Below, piece after piece: positions 28,345-36,909 of a stretch of 64,000 nt of DNA. Numbering within the stretch: the stretch's first letter is position 1; every line of letters starts with the position of its first letter. The notes beneath the pieces were generated by a model. That model did no database searches, was not told where the DNA came from, and saw nothing but the letters and a program-made list of their open reading frames with translations. The position numbers and the translations under genes are program-made. The DNA comes from Palsa-1248 sp963737835 (GTDB lineage Bacteria > Gemmatimonadota > Gemmatimonadetes > Gemmatimonadales > Gemmatimonadaceae): contig CAVTUH010000001.1 of the NCBI GenBank assembly GCA_963737835.1, positions 1,240,001 to 1,304,000 of the forward strand, written 5' to 3'.

Positions 28345-29151
28345 ATGACGCTTCCGGTCGCCGAACCAAGTCCGACCGCCCCTCTGACCGTTGCCGTTGA
28401 GGGCGGGAAATACGTGTACTGCATCATTCAGCTGGACCGCCCGCGCGAGTTCGGCCAGATCGGAATCGGCGGAGGCACCCGCGTTTATACCGTACCATTC
28501 AATGACCTGGCAGCGGTGGTGAGCGACACGCCGATCGTGATCTACGATCCTACTCGCGACAATGTCCTCGCGCATGAGTTCGTGAACGAGATGGTCATGC
28601 GAGAGTTCACCGTCATTCCGATGTCCTTCGGAACGGTGTTCCGTTCGGAGAATGACGTATCCGAGTTGCTGCGATCGACGTACCAGGCGTTCAGTGACGT
28701 CCTCGAGAAGATGCAGGACAAGATCGAGTTCGGGGTCAAGGTGTTGTGGGACCGTGACAAGGTTGTCGCGAACATCGAACGCGAAAACGATGAGATTCGC
28801 CGGCTCAAGGACGAGATTACTCGTAATGCCGCCTCGTCGACGTATTTCGCACGGATGCAGCTTGGGCGGCTGGTCGAGAGCGCGCTCGAAGAGATGGGCA
28901 ATCGCTACGTTGCCGACATCCACGATGCCCTCAAGTCGCTGGCCGTCGCGAGCCGGAGCAACAAGCCGATCGGTGATCGCATGATCATGAACGCGGCCTT
29001 CCTCGTCGATCGAGCCGATGAGCGGGATTTCGACGAGAAGGTGCGCGAGGTCAGTCGTCGCTATGAGGACTTGCTGACGTTCAAGTACACGGGGCCGTGG
29101 CCGCCATACAATTTCGTCAACATCAAGCTCAAGCTGGAAAAGGCGAACTGA
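28345..29151 (+). CDS. gvpF: gas vesicle protein GvpF/GvpL, first copy
   Basis: This 268-residue protein is a GvpF/GvpL family member, an accessory assembly protein found in gas-vesicle nucleation. Family features: an N-terminal ferredoxin-like strand (KYVYCIIQLD), the block AHEFVNEMVMREFTVIPMSFGTVFRS, a central charged helix, and the C-terminal signature YTGPWPPYNFVNIKL. ATG 28345 is preferred over a TTG at 28324 because gaggtc lies upstream. F and L cannot be told apart from sequence alone; F is assigned by its place before gvpG. First gene of the gvp operon. Confidence 0.9.
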   Translation: MTLPVAEPSPTAPLTVAVEGGKYVYCIIQLDRPREFGQIGIGGGTRVYTVPFNDLAAVVSDTPIVIYDPTRDNVLAHEFVNEMVMREFTVIPMSFGTVFRSENDVSELLRSTYQAFSDVLEKMQDKIEFGVKVLWDRDKVVANIERENDEIRRLKDEITRNAASSTYFARMQLGRLVESALEEMGNRYVADIHDALKSLAVASRSNKPIGDRMIMNAAFLVDRADERDFDEKVREVSRRYEDLLTFKYTGPWPPYNFVNIKLKLEKAN

Positions 29152-29206
29152 CCGCCGCGGCCTGGCGCGCGGTGCACTCGCATTCGTACCGGCAGGGGAC
29201 CAACGC

Positions 29207-29563
29207 GTGGGCCTTCTCACCTCGCTCCTCACCTTTCCTGTGTCCGGGCCCGTCGCCGGGATCAAATGGTCCCTCCGACAGGTCCAACGCGTCGTCGATG
29301 AGGAGCTGACGGACGACACGCCGATCAAAGAGGAGCTCATGGAGCTCGAGATCCGCCTCGAGATGGGCGAGGTCGACGACGCCCAGTATCGCGTCTGCGA
29401 GGCGGATCTCATGGCTCGACTCCGTGACGTCCGGGCGTGGCGTGAGAAGCTCGGGCGCGAGACGAGCGGTGGACCAGTGCGCGTGTCGCGGACTGGCGTC
29501 GAGGGCGAGCAGACTGGCGCGGCAGAGCAATTGCCTCCCACGGACAGCTCCGGTACGGAGTGA
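29207..29563 (+). CDS. gvpG: gas vesicle protein GvpG
   Basis: This 118-residue protein matches GvpG: MGLLTSLLTFPVSGPVAGIKW, followed by a helical segment (EELMELEIRLEMGEVDDAQY) with the family's L-E-x-G-E-I/V pattern. GvpG is an essential minor assembly protein that interacts with GvpF/L. The C-terminal 35 residues are extra and polar. GTG 29207 is the start. Its stop overlaps the start of the next gene by four bases (GTGA). Confidence 0.88.
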   Translation: MGLLTSLLTFPVSGPVAGIKWSLRQVQRVVDEELTDDTPIKEELMELEIRLEMGEVDDAQYRVCEADLMARLRDVRAWREKLGRETSGGPVRVSRTGVEGEQTGAAEQLPPTDSSGTE

Positions 29564-30399
29564 CTGCTTTCTACGCGTACGCCGTCGTGCGGGGGTCGTT
29601 CGACCCCGCGGGCGCGCCGAGTGGCATCGACGACGGACCCGTCGCCGTGGTGCGAAGTGGTGATATCGCGGCGATCGTGACGCCAATCGACGAGACGAAA
29701 TACGATCCCGCTCTTGTCGCGGAACAGAGTCAGGACCTGGGGTGGCTCGGGGCCCGGGCGAGCGCTCACGACCGGGTGATGACGTGGGCGGTCGATCACG
29801 CCACGGTGATCCCGTTGCCGCTGTTTTCACTGTTTCACGATGCCGCCGGTGTACAACACATGCTCGCCCGCCGCCGCGTCGAGCTCGATGAAACGCTGCA
29901 ACGGCTTGGCGACGCGCGTGAGTACACGGTCCGAGTCTACCGACTGGATGAGATGCTCCTCGCATCCCTGTCCACGCACAGCCGCGAGATTGCGGATCTC
30001 GAGTCGCGCGCTGCCCAGGCGTCACCTGGCCAGCGCTACCTGTTGGATCGGAAGCTCGAACAAGCCCGACGTGCTGAGCTCGAGCGGGTCGGCCACGACG
30101 TAGCGAAAGCCGCATTCACCGTGCTCGCTGCAATCGCCCGCCGCGCCGTTCGCGACGCGGTGGCTTCCCAACCGGCGGCGACCGGACTCGCCGTGCTGAA
30201 CGCTTCGTTCCTGATTGCCGCGCCGGAGGTCGAAGCATTCCGCCTGGCCGTCACCGGACTGGTAGCGGACTTCGGCCCACGAGGCTTTCGTTTCGAGTTC
30301 ACCGGGCCTTGGGCGCCCTACCACTTCGTGGGCGCGTCGGATGACAGTGCGAACGCGCCAACTGCTGCCGTCATGCCGCGGAACCCGGGATCGATGTGA
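29560..30399 (+). CDS. gvpL: gas vesicle protein GvpF/GvpL, second copy
   Basis: A 279-residue GvpF/GvpL protein. It has the family order: FYAYAVVRG strand, AHDRVMTWAVDHATVIPLPLFSLF, a long charged helix, ATGLAVLNASFLIAAPEVEAF, and EFTGPWAPYHFV at the end. It is translationally coupled at both ends: its GTG overlaps the gvpG stop and its own TGA overlaps the next GTG. The C-tail of about 20 residues is unstructured. Confidence 0.88.
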   Translation: MTAFYAYAVVRGSFDPAGAPSGIDDGPVAVVRSGDIAAIVTPIDETKYDPALVAEQSQDLGWLGARASAHDRVMTWAVDHATVIPLPLFSLFHDAAGVQHMLARRRVELDETLQRLGDAREYTVRVYRLDEMLLASLSTHSREIADLESRAAQASPGQRYLLDRKLEQARRAELERVGHDVAKAAFTVLAAIARRAVRDAVASQPAATGLAVLNASFLIAAPEVEAFRLAVTGLVADFGPRGFRFEFTGPWAPYHFVGASDDSANAPTAAVMPRNPGSM

Positions 30400-30692
30400 C
30401 AGGGACGACGCAAGGTGTCGACACGCCGCGCCTCGATGCCCGGGACTCGATGGCATCCCCGGTGGTCCAAGCCGCCGCTCAGGGAGCGGCGCTCGATGAG
30501 TGCCCCGACGAGGACCGCCGCCTCGTACTGAGTGACCTGCTCAACCGCGTGCTGGATCAGGGCCTGGTGATCACCGGATCGGTGACGCTCGCCGTTGCCG
30601 ACATTGACTTGGTGCAGCTCGATCTCCGACTCGTCCTCAGCGCCGTCGAGAGTGCGATGTGTCGGCGCGGTCACCGGCCCGAACGGCCATAA
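30396..30692 (+). CDS. gvpS: GvpA/GvpJ-family protein, GvpS-like
   Basis: A 98-residue member of the GvpA/J/M/S family. The conserved helix-strand-strand-helix core is near the C-terminus (LSDLLNRVLDQGLVITGSVT, then IDLVQLDLRLVLSAVE). The N-terminal 40 residues are polar. The position between two gvpL-type genes and before gvpK follows the Streptomyces L-S-K order, which is why I favour GvpS over GvpJ. It probably acts in nucleation or end caps. The start overlaps the previous stop (GTGA). Confidence 0.75.
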   Translation: MTGTTQGVDTPRLDARDSMASPVVQAAAQGAALDECPDEDRRLVLSDLLNRVLDQGLVITGSVTLAVADIDLVQLDLRLVLSAVESAMCRRGHRPERP

Positions 30693-30753
30693 CCGGCGCA
30701 GCCTAGGCGCCGCTGTGGGCGTCGAAGCACCGCGATCAGGCGCAGGACTCAGC

Positions 30754-31560
30754 GTGGCGATCTATCTCTACTGTCTTAGCCGGTCCAGCCAGGACCGCGA
30801 GGCGCGGGGTTGCGACGTTGGGCTGGGGGTCGGCGGTACTTCGATTCGCCAAGTCCCGCTCCCAGGCGATGGCACCCTCGAGGACGGACCACCGGTCGCA
30901 TGGGTGAGCGCCCTGGAGGAGCCGCCCTCGGTCACGGCCGCCCACGTGAGCGAGCATGATCATGTGTGCGACACCGTACTGGCGATGGGTGACGACGTGC
31001 TTCCCGCTCGCTTCGGACAGCTCTTCGAGGACGACGTCGCATTGGAAGCCGATTACCGCAGTCGGATGTTGTCGCTGCGACCGGTGTGGCGTCGGATCAG
31101 GAACGCGTTGGAGTTGTCGTTGGCACTGACTTCGAAGGACGGCGAGGCGCACGCAGATGCGCCGGTCGGCCATCGACCGACCGCGGAAGCCGGACACGCA
31201 AGCCTGACAGCGAGCTCGACCGGCATAGGATATGCATATTTGTCAGCCTTGGCAGGCCCGATCCGCGCGCGTCGTCGACTGCGTGAGCTGATCGAGCCGT
31301 TTCGTACGCAGTTGCGCGAGGCAGCCGGTGCGCTCATCCGCGAGGAAGCAGTCCACTCGCAGAGCGCTCCGTCCGCCACCGTACTTTCTCATCTCGTCGT
31401 CAGGGACGCGGTTTCCGCCTACCGCAGCATCGTTTCTCGCGTCGAGATTGCACACCCATTGATCCGAGTGCTTCTTTTAGGACCCCATGCGCCCTACTCG
31501 TTCGTTTCTCCAGAGCCTGGGCCGCCGGCCTCCGGTGCTGACGGCGAAGACGCGCCGTGA
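30754..31560 (+). CDS. gvpL: gas vesicle protein GvpF/GvpL, third copy
   Basis: A 268-residue GvpF/GvpL protein starting at GTG 30754 (AIYLYCLSRSS, the usual N-terminal strand) with agga about 9 nt upstream; a GTG at 30715 is an alternative. It carries VCDTVLAMGDDVLPARFGQLF, LSHLVVRDAVSAYRSIVSRV and HAPYSFVSPEPGPP. It is more divergent than the other two, and the terminal TGPW signature has become LGPHAPYSF. Three F/L-type genes in one operon suggest specialised nucleation partners. Confidence 0.82.
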   Translation: MAIYLYCLSRSSQDREARGCDVGLGVGGTSIRQVPLPGDGTLEDGPPVAWVSALEEPPSVTAAHVSEHDHVCDTVLAMGDDVLPARFGQLFEDDVALEADYRSRMLSLRPVWRRIRNALELSLALTSKDGEAHADAPVGHRPTAEAGHASLTASSTGIGYAYLSALAGPIRARRRLRELIEPFRTQLREAAGALIREEAVHSQSAPSATVLSHLVVRDAVSAYRSIVSRVEIAHPLIRVLLLGPHAPYSFVSPEPGPPASGADGEDAP

Positions 31561-31595
31561 GGCCGAATGTCGCGCTGTGGGGTATCTCCGTCTGA

Positions 31596-31958
31596 GTGAC
31601 CACAGCGGTGACTGTGCCGCGCGGTGAGGTGGAGACGGGGGACGGCGACCTCGAGGCACTCCAGGACGCCGTGCGCGCGGTTTCGCGTGCCCTTCCACAA
31701 CGGATCAATGCGGATCCAGAAGGCGCGGAGCAAGGACTCGCGCGCCTCGTACTCGCCCTTGTAGACGTGATCCGGAAGGTGCTCGAACACCAGGCAGTGC
31801 GCCGGATGGATGGCGGGCGATTGTCGGACGAGGAGATCGAGCGGCTGGGGGTGGCTTTGATGCGGTTGAACGACAAGATGGGAGAGTTGAAGGGAGTCTT
31901 CGGCTTGACGGACAAGGATCTCGAGATCGACCTGGGCCCCCTGGGGAGATTGGCGTGA
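31596..31958 (+). CDS. gvpK: gas vesicle protein GvpK
   Basis: A 120-residue GvpK protein. The family core is unmistakable: GLARLVLALVDVIRKVLEHQAVRRM, then LSDEEIERLGVALMRLNDKM and DLEIDLGPLGRL at the end. GvpK is a small accessory protein required for vesicle formation. GTG 31596 directly follows a TGA that closes a 12-codon frame beginning inside the upstream stop codon, so ribosomes could reinitiate from gvpL. Its TGA overlaps a further GTG. Confidence 0.9.
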   Translation: MTTAVTVPRGEVETGDGDLEALQDAVRAVSRALPQRINADPEGAEQGLARLVLALVDVIRKVLEHQAVRRMDGGRLSDEEIERLGVALMRLNDKMGELKGVFGLTDKDLEIDLGPLGRLA

Positions 31959-32035
31959 GCGTGAACGCGGCGCAGCCTCACAGTCCCGAGCCACCCGTGA
32001 CCGCCTCACCGACCCTGTCACGAGGAGAGCGCTAG
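31955..32035 (+). CDS. possible 26-codon small ORF between gvpK and gvpJ
   Basis: A GTG overlapping the gvpK stop (GTGA, 31955) opens a 26-codon frame (VSVNAAQPHSPEPPVTASPT and six more) ending at TAG 32033-32035, one base before gvpJ. The overlap mode is the same as for the real genes of this operon. The peptide is proline-rich with no known motif. It may be only a device to carry ribosomes to gvpJ. Confidence 0.3.
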   Translation: MSVNAAQPHSPEPPVTASPTLSRGER

Positions 32036-32036
32036 C

Positions 32037-32450
32037 GTGCCCGAACTCGTCTCACCAACACGAACGCACGGTCTCGTCGATGTCCTCGATCGCGTCCTGG
32101 ACAAGGGCTTGGTCATCGCAGGCGACATCAAGATCAATCTTGCGAACGTCGAGTTGCTGACGGTGCAGGTGCGCCTGCTCGTCTGCTCGATAGACAAGGC
32201 CGAGCAAATCGGCCTCAATTGGTGGCGTTCGGATCCGCGACTTTCGCTTCCGGCCAGCACGAGACCGGTCGATGCGCTTGCGTCTGCCGACGTCGAGCAC
32301 CGGCTGGCGCGCCTCGAGCGGCAGCTCGAGTTACTCGTCGCCCGACCGGCCGCGTCGGAGTCATCGGCGCCGGTTGGGAGCTTGACCGATTCCACGTCCT
32401 CGTCGCATCGCGCCCGTCCCCAGCCCCCTCATCCGCACGGGCGACCGTAA
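32037..32450 (+). CDS. gvpJ: gas vesicle protein GvpJ (GvpA family, minor)
   Basis: A 137-residue GvpA-family minor protein. The N-terminal 65 residues hold the conserved fold (GLVDVLDRVLDKGLVIAGDI, then VELLTVQVRLLVCSIDKAEQIG). The Gly-Asp at the loop, where GvpA has AW, is typical of GvpJ. The C-terminus is a short amphipathic helix (VEHRLARLERQLELLVA) and a Ser/Pro-rich tail. GvpJ is thought to sit at the cone tips and help start assembly. GTG 32037 has gaggag upstream. Confidence 0.85.
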   Translation: MPELVSPTRTHGLVDVLDRVLDKGLVIAGDIKINLANVELLTVQVRLLVCSIDKAEQIGLNWWRSDPRLSLPASTRPVDALASADVEHRLARLERQLELLVARPAASESSAPVGSLTDSTSSSHRARPQPPHPHGRP

Positions 32451-32477
32451 GCCCTCGTTACACCGGGAGAATCGAGT

Positions 32478-32783
32478 ATGGCGGTAGAACGCACGCCAAG
32501 TGGCAGTTCACTGATCAATGTGCTGGACCGAGTGCTCGACAAAGGCATCGTGATCAATGCCTGGGTTCGAGTCTCGCTCGTCGGCATAGATCTGGTGACC
32601 GTGGAGGCCCGTATCGTCGTCGCGTCGATCGACACGTACCTGAAGTACTCGGAAGCCGTTGGTATCACGTCGCCGTCGGCCCGGCCGCGCGAACTTGGCA
32701 GCGGAGCGGATTCGGAGCTGGAGCGGGTGCAGCGCGAGAACCACGAGTTGCGTCGGCGGATCGAGCAACTCGCGGCGACTTAG
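32478..32783 (+). CDS. gvpA: major gas vesicle structural protein GvpA
   Basis: A 101-residue protein whose first 58 residues are close to canonical GvpA: SSLINVLDRVLDKGIVINAW, VRVSLVGIDLVTVEARIVVA, SIDTYLKYSEAVG. GvpA forms the ribbed gas-permeable wall. The last 35 residues are an extra charged region ending in a predicted coiled coil (SELERVQRENHELRRRIEQL), which short cyanobacterial GvpA lacks. It has the best ribosome site in the cluster (gggagaatcgagt) but is the last gvp gene rather than the first. A histidine kinase starts 27 nt later. Confidence 0.92.
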   Translation: MAVERTPSGSSLINVLDRVLDKGIVINAWVRVSLVGIDLVTVEARIVVASIDTYLKYSEAVGITSPSARPRELGSGADSELERVQRENHELRRRIEQLAAT

Positions 32784-32810
32784 CGCGGTAGCAATGCGGG
32801 CGATCCCGGC

Positions 32811-35111
32811 ATGACTGCGCAGGCCACTGGATTGATCGCAGTGGAGCGGTTGCCGGAGCTCCTGTCCTCGCTCGCCGAGGCACCCGATCTCGCGTCGGCG
32901 GGTGCGTTCCTTCTCGAGCAGGTGGGCGAGCTGCTCGGCTCTACCAGGGGCGCCCTCTTCATGTTGGAGGGGGAGCAACTCGTGGAGGTCGTGCGGTCGG
33001 GCGTCGAGCGGAATGGGACGCCGCGGCTGACGCTCGCCATCGACGATGCCAGCCACCCGATCGTCGTGTCTGCGCTCTCGCTGCGCCCTGTCAGCTCGGA
33101 CGGGCAATGCGATTTTCGGCAGGATCCGCCCGCTTCGCCCTGGGTCGCGTTGCCGTTCGCGCAGCCGCAGCGCCGCGGCATGATCGGGTTCATCGCCGAA
33201 CACATGAGCCGCGATTTGCCGCCGGGCTGTCGCCTCCATCCGCCGGCGACGGATCGCCCCCAACGACTGGGCCGAGCACCAGCTGGGGTGGTGGTGCTCG
33301 AGACGCGACACCCGGCACCGGAGGTGATCGATGCGATCGATCGTCTGGTGACGCTGGCCGGCACCATCCTGGCCCGGTTGGCATCGGAGGAGTCCTACCG
33401 GTGTGCTGCCGAGCGCCTCGAGGCCAGGGTGCAGCTGGTGCAAACCATCGTCGATGCCCTTCCGGATCCCATCGTCATCACCGATCCCGACAATGACATC
33501 GTGGTGCAGAATCATCAGGCGGAGCACCTGCTGATTGCCGGAGAGTCCGACTCGGGCGGTCGCCGCCATGCGGTGGAAATCAACAATCTGCTCTTCACGT
33601 CGTTTCTCGCCCGATCGGTCATGACCGGCGGTACGCCGGCCAGTGCGCGCGAGCTCAACCTGGTCGATCCGGACGAGGGCACGGATGTGCTCCTCGAGGT
33701 ACTGACGCACCCCTTGAGCGAGACGGGGCCGCACGGGGGTCGGGTGCTGTCCGTACTCCGCAACGTCACCGACTTGCGTCGCGCGGCGCACGAGCTGGAG
33801 CGGCAGGTGCAGAGAGGCCGGCTTGCCGAGATGGACGCCACGCGTGAGCGGGATCGCCTGAACCTCATTCTCGCGAACGTGGCCGATCCGATCCTCGTCA
33901 CCGACGATCGATCGGACATCATCCTGATGAACGACCAGGCCGCGCGGCTCTTTGCCATTGGCGGCGACGAACCGATTGGAAGCGCGCGACACATCGCCGT
34001 TCGGGAGAACGACACCAAATTCACGAGCTTCATCTCGGACTTCACCATCGACAAGAGTCAGGCGCTGCGGGCGCAGATGCGGCTCACGCATCCGGACGCC
34101 AATGTGGACATCCCGATGGAGGTCGTTTCGGGCAAGATCCTCAATGAGCGGGGCGAGTCCATGGCGATCGTGTCGGTGCTGCACGATCTCACGAAGCAGG
34201 CGGACAACGAGCGACTCTACGAAGCGCTCAAGCAACTGAACAGCGAGCTCGAACAACGGGTGGCCGCGGCGACGGCAGACCTGGCGGCGCAGAACGCGCG
34301 CCTGCAGTGGCAGTCGCAGGAGGTGGAGAAGGCCAACAAGCTCAAGTCTGACTTCCTGGCGAGCATGTCCCACGAGCTCCGGACGCCAATCAATGCCCTG
34401 TTGGGCTACACGTCGCTCATGCTCGATCGCATCTACGGTGAGCTGACGCCGGGGCAGGAGGATGGCCTCAATCGCATTCGCTCGTCGGCGCGCCACCTGC
34501 TCGAGTTGATCAGTGACATCCTCGATCTCGCTCGGATCGAAGCTGGCAAGATGCCGATCCATCTGGGCGATGTGACGTTGCGCGATGTGCTCGGCGAGGT
34601 GGCGCGCCAGATCGAGCCGATGGTACGCAAGAAGGGACTGTCGTTCGACAGCCAAGTCGTCGGCGAACCGCCCCTCATGTACACGGACGGCATCAAGGTT
34701 CGCCAGATCCTGCTCAACCTCCTCTCCAACGCCGTGAAATTCACGCAGACCGGCTGTGTGACGCTCACGAGCACGACCCGGGCCGACTGCGTGCTGTTCG
34801 AGGTCAAGGATACCGGCATCGGGATCCGTGCACAGGACCTGGCGTCGATCTGGGAAGACTTCCGCCAGCTCGATCAGTCGCGCACGCGCGAGTTCGGCGG
34901 GACCGGGTTGGGCCTGAGCATCACCCGTCGGCTCGTGCAACAGCTCGGCGGACGGATCGATGTCCGGAGCCAGTTCGGTCTCGGGACGACGTTCGCCGTC
35001 GCCCTGCCGTTCCGGGTTGCGGCGCTCCCCGAGACGGAAAACGGTGCGACGTCGGGCGACTATCTGGCGGTCGACGGCCAATGGGATGAGCACCCGGCGG
35101 GGAGTCGGTAG
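32811..35111 (+). CDS. cytoplasmic GAF-PAS-PAS sensor histidine kinase
   Basis: This 766-residue kinase has no membrane segment. Order: GAF-like domain (about 15-190), PAS (about 210-325, VDALPDPIVITDPDNDIVVQ), second PAS (about 345-460, VADPILVTDDRSDIILMND), coiled coil (about 465-500), HisKA with FLASMSHELRTP (His about 521), and HATPase with N-box LLSNAVKFT, G1 VKDTGIGI and G2 FGGTGLGLS. No response regulator is adjacent. It starts 27 nt after gvpA, so it is probably part of the gas-vesicle transcript and may sense a cytoplasmic signal. The heptamer element at 35126 ends the unit. Confidence 0.9.
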   Translation: MTAQATGLIAVERLPELLSSLAEAPDLASAGAFLLEQVGELLGSTRGALFMLEGEQLVEVVRSGVERNGTPRLTLAIDDASHPIVVSALSLRPVSSDGQCDFRQDPPASPWVALPFAQPQRRGMIGFIAEHMSRDLPPGCRLHPPATDRPQRLGRAPAGVVVLETRHPAPEVIDAIDRLVTLAGTILARLASEESYRCAAERLEARVQLVQTIVDALPDPIVITDPDNDIVVQNHQAEHLLIAGESDSGGRRHAVEINNLLFTSFLARSVMTGGTPASARELNLVDPDEGTDVLLEVLTHPLSETGPHGGRVLSVLRNVTDLRRAAHELERQVQRGRLAEMDATRERDRLNLILANVADPILVTDDRSDIILMNDQAARLFAIGGDEPIGSARHIAVRENDTKFTSFISDFTIDKSQALRAQMRLTHPDANVDIPMEVVSGKILNERGESMAIVSVLHDLTKQADNERLYEALKQLNSELEQRVAAATADLAAQNARLQWQSQEVEKANKLKSDFLASMSHELRTPINALLGYTSLMLDRIYGELTPGQEDGLNRIRSSARHLLELISDILDLARIEAGKMPIHLGDVTLRDVLGEVARQIEPMVRKKGLSFDSQVVGEPPLMYTDGIKVRQILLNLLSNAVKFTQTGCVTLTSTTRADCVLFEVKDTGIGIRAQDLASIWEDFRQLDQSRTREFGGTGLGLSITRRLVQQLGGRIDVRSQFGLGTTFAVALPFRVAALPETENGATSGDYLAVDGQWDEHPAGSR

Positions 35112-35125
35112 GGAATAACAGCCGC

Positions 35126-35232
35126 TCTGGGGTCTGGGGTTGGGGGTGTGAACAAATCGAGAGACCGGTCTACGTGCACCGTGACCAGCCCGTCGATTTG
35201 TTCCCAGACCCCAGACCCTAAACCCCAAACCC
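35126..35232. repeat. heptamer inverted-repeat element (GGTCTGG type)
   Basis: Left arm: tandem GGTCTGG units, then the stem aacaaatcga (35151-35160). Right arm: the complementary tcgatttgtt (35193-35202), then CCCAGAC/CCCTAAA units. The arms have a 7-base period. It lies between the convergent kinase and beta-helix genes and is a plausible bidirectional terminator. Confidence 0.7.
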
Positions 35233-35241
35233 TTGCCGTTA

Positions 35242-36885
35242 TCAGTGCTGCAACGCGCCCATCGACACGGTTACCCCGGGCGTCACGCCGAGTGCGGCGG
35301 CGGCGGCGCTTGGGAGGCCCACGCCGCGATGATAGGCCGGGCTCCCCGAGCGGAGGTGGTAATCCCCGGCGGCTGCGTTCACGAAGTAGGGATCGCTCCC
35401 ATTGTCATACTCGATCCCGTGCGCCTCGTAGCCGGTGCCGCTGTGGAACGCCCAGATGTTGCCATACCACGCATTGCACCAGTTCACGACGTACCTCGGC
35501 GAGCCTCCGTTGCTTCGATAGTACGCGTTGTAATCGACCTGCTTGTACACCCAGCTGTTGCACCCGTTATACCGATAGAGGTTGACGTGCAGGGAGTGTG
35601 AGTTCCAGAAGATGTTGTTGACGATCGTCGCCTGGTACGTATCGAAGGGCGAGCGGTTGTACGACGCACTGACGTCAAGGTCCGTGCCGTTGTTCACGAG
35701 CGTGTTGTTGTAGATCCCTGCGTACGTCGTGAAGTGCACGCCAATGCCGGCCTGGACGTTGTTGTAGGCCAGATTGCCGACAATGAGGGGCCCGCTGTTC
35801 AACTCGAAGTAGATCGCGTAGCACTTGTTGCGCAACACCTGATTGGCCGCCACGACGACACCGGTCGAGTTTTCGTCGAACCAGATCGCGTTCGAGGCGT
35901 TGTCCGCTACCCAGTTTCCGCGCACCGTGATGTTGCTGATGTTCGTGCCTTTCAACCCGGCGGCCTCCTGCGACACGCTGTAGTTCCCGGTGTTGTTGTT
36001 GCTGATGTCGTTGTCCTGGATGGTGATGTTGCTCGAGTGGCTGGCCTCGACCCCCACCTGGCCGTTGTAGGTCATCCTCGCGTTCTGGACAGTGAGGTAG
36101 TTCGCCCCGTTGATGTCGAGCCCAATGAGACCGTTGTACGAGAAGGTGCCGCCGGAGATCGTGGCGTGTTGACTCGAGACCCGTAGCCCGATGTCCGCGA
36201 ATGCGTGGACGCTGATGCCAATGAGGTTCACGTTCGGCGCTTTTACCAGCACGCCGATGCCGGCGGAGCCGGCTTGAACGGGCTGGAGCGCCGGGTCCTC
36301 ACCGACGTAGAGCCACTTGTCAGTCGTGTCGACGTAGAAGCTGTTGACGCCCACCGAGGCCACCGAGCTCGCGACCGTGAGCCCTCTGCCGCCGATGAGG
36401 AATCGCTGCTGCCGCATCGCTGCTCGGGCAGATGTCCGCATCGACGGAGTAGCCGCCGGCTCGAGGGTCGTGGCAGTCCATGGTGTGCGCCAGGCATGCC
36501 CCGCCGGCTCCCACTGATCGGCCGCGATCATCGTGCTGGCCTCGAGGTGCACCGTGGCGCCTGGCGCGGCGCGCAGGGTGATCGACCGATCGATCGTGAG
36601 TCCGGCGGTCGGGTACCGTCCCGCGGCGAGTTGGATTGTCGAGCCGGTGGGCGCCATTGCGATCGCGCGACCGAGTGAGATTGGCGCCGCGCTCGTGCCC
36701 GGCGCGTCGATGCGGCCTTCGGGTGCCACGACGAAGGTCCGGGGCGTCGTGGCCGGCGACGCGGGTGATTGCAGATGAGGTCCAGCAGGATCCGAGCAGG
36801 CCGCCGCCAGACAAGCCACAACAGCGGCACAGGTCAGGGGCACGTGTGCCCACACCCGCGCGGGGCGACGAATCGTCCGCGACAT
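35242..36885 (-). CDS. right-handed beta-helix lipoprotein
   Basis: A 547-residue protein with a lipoprotein leader (CAAVVACLAAAC). An N-terminal part (ISLGRAIAMAPTGSTIQLAAG) resembles the entry turn of pectate-lyase-like helices. From about 190 to 450 it shows rung repeats rich in N-x-I/V (LTVQNARMTYNGQVGVEASH; ITIQDNDISNNNTGNYSV; GVVVAANQVLRNKCYAIYF), the NosD/PL1-PL9 pattern. It may bind or cleave polysaccharide on the cell surface, but no catalytic residues can be assigned. AGGAGG precedes ATG 36885, and a cyclic-di-GMP riboswitch lies 25 nt upstream. Confidence 0.88.
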   Translation of the reverse strand: MSRTIRRPARVWAHVPLTCAAVVACLAAACSDPAGPHLQSPASPATTPRTFVVAPEGRIDAPGTSAAPISLGRAIAMAPTGSTIQLAAGRYPTAGLTIDRSITLRAAPGATVHLEASTMIAADQWEPAGHAWRTPWTATTLEPAATPSMRTSARAAMRQQRFLIGGRGLTVASSVASVGVNSFYVDTTDKWLYVGEDPALQPVQAGSAGIGVLVKAPNVNLIGISVHAFADIGLRVSSQHATISGGTFSYNGLIGLDINGANYLTVQNARMTYNGQVGVEASHSSNITIQDNDISNNNTGNYSVSQEAAGLKGTNISNITVRGNWVADNASNAIWFDENSTGVVVAANQVLRNKCYAIYFELNSGPLIVGNLAYNNVQAGIGVHFTTYAGIYNNTLVNNGTDLDVSASYNRSPFDTYQATIVNNIFWNSHSLHVNLYRYNGCNSWVYKQVDYNAYYRSNGGSPRYVVNWCNAWYGNIWAFHSGTGYEAHGIEYDNGSDPYFVNAAAGDYHLRSGSPAYHRGVGLPSAAAAALGVTPGVTVSMGALQH

Positions 36886-36909
36886 TCAACCTCCTGTTGT
36901 CTGTTCGGC

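Noticed and set aside
27967..29799. A 610-codon minus-strand frame opposite kimA and gvpF
   Set aside because: Antisense shadow; the plus strand encodes well-conserved KimA and Gvp proteins.
32508..35228. A 906-codon open frame on the minus strand opposite the histidine kinase
   Set aside because: It has no recognisable domain, is rich in Arg/His as expected for GC-rich antisense frames, and the plus strand encodes a clear GAF-PAS-HK protein.
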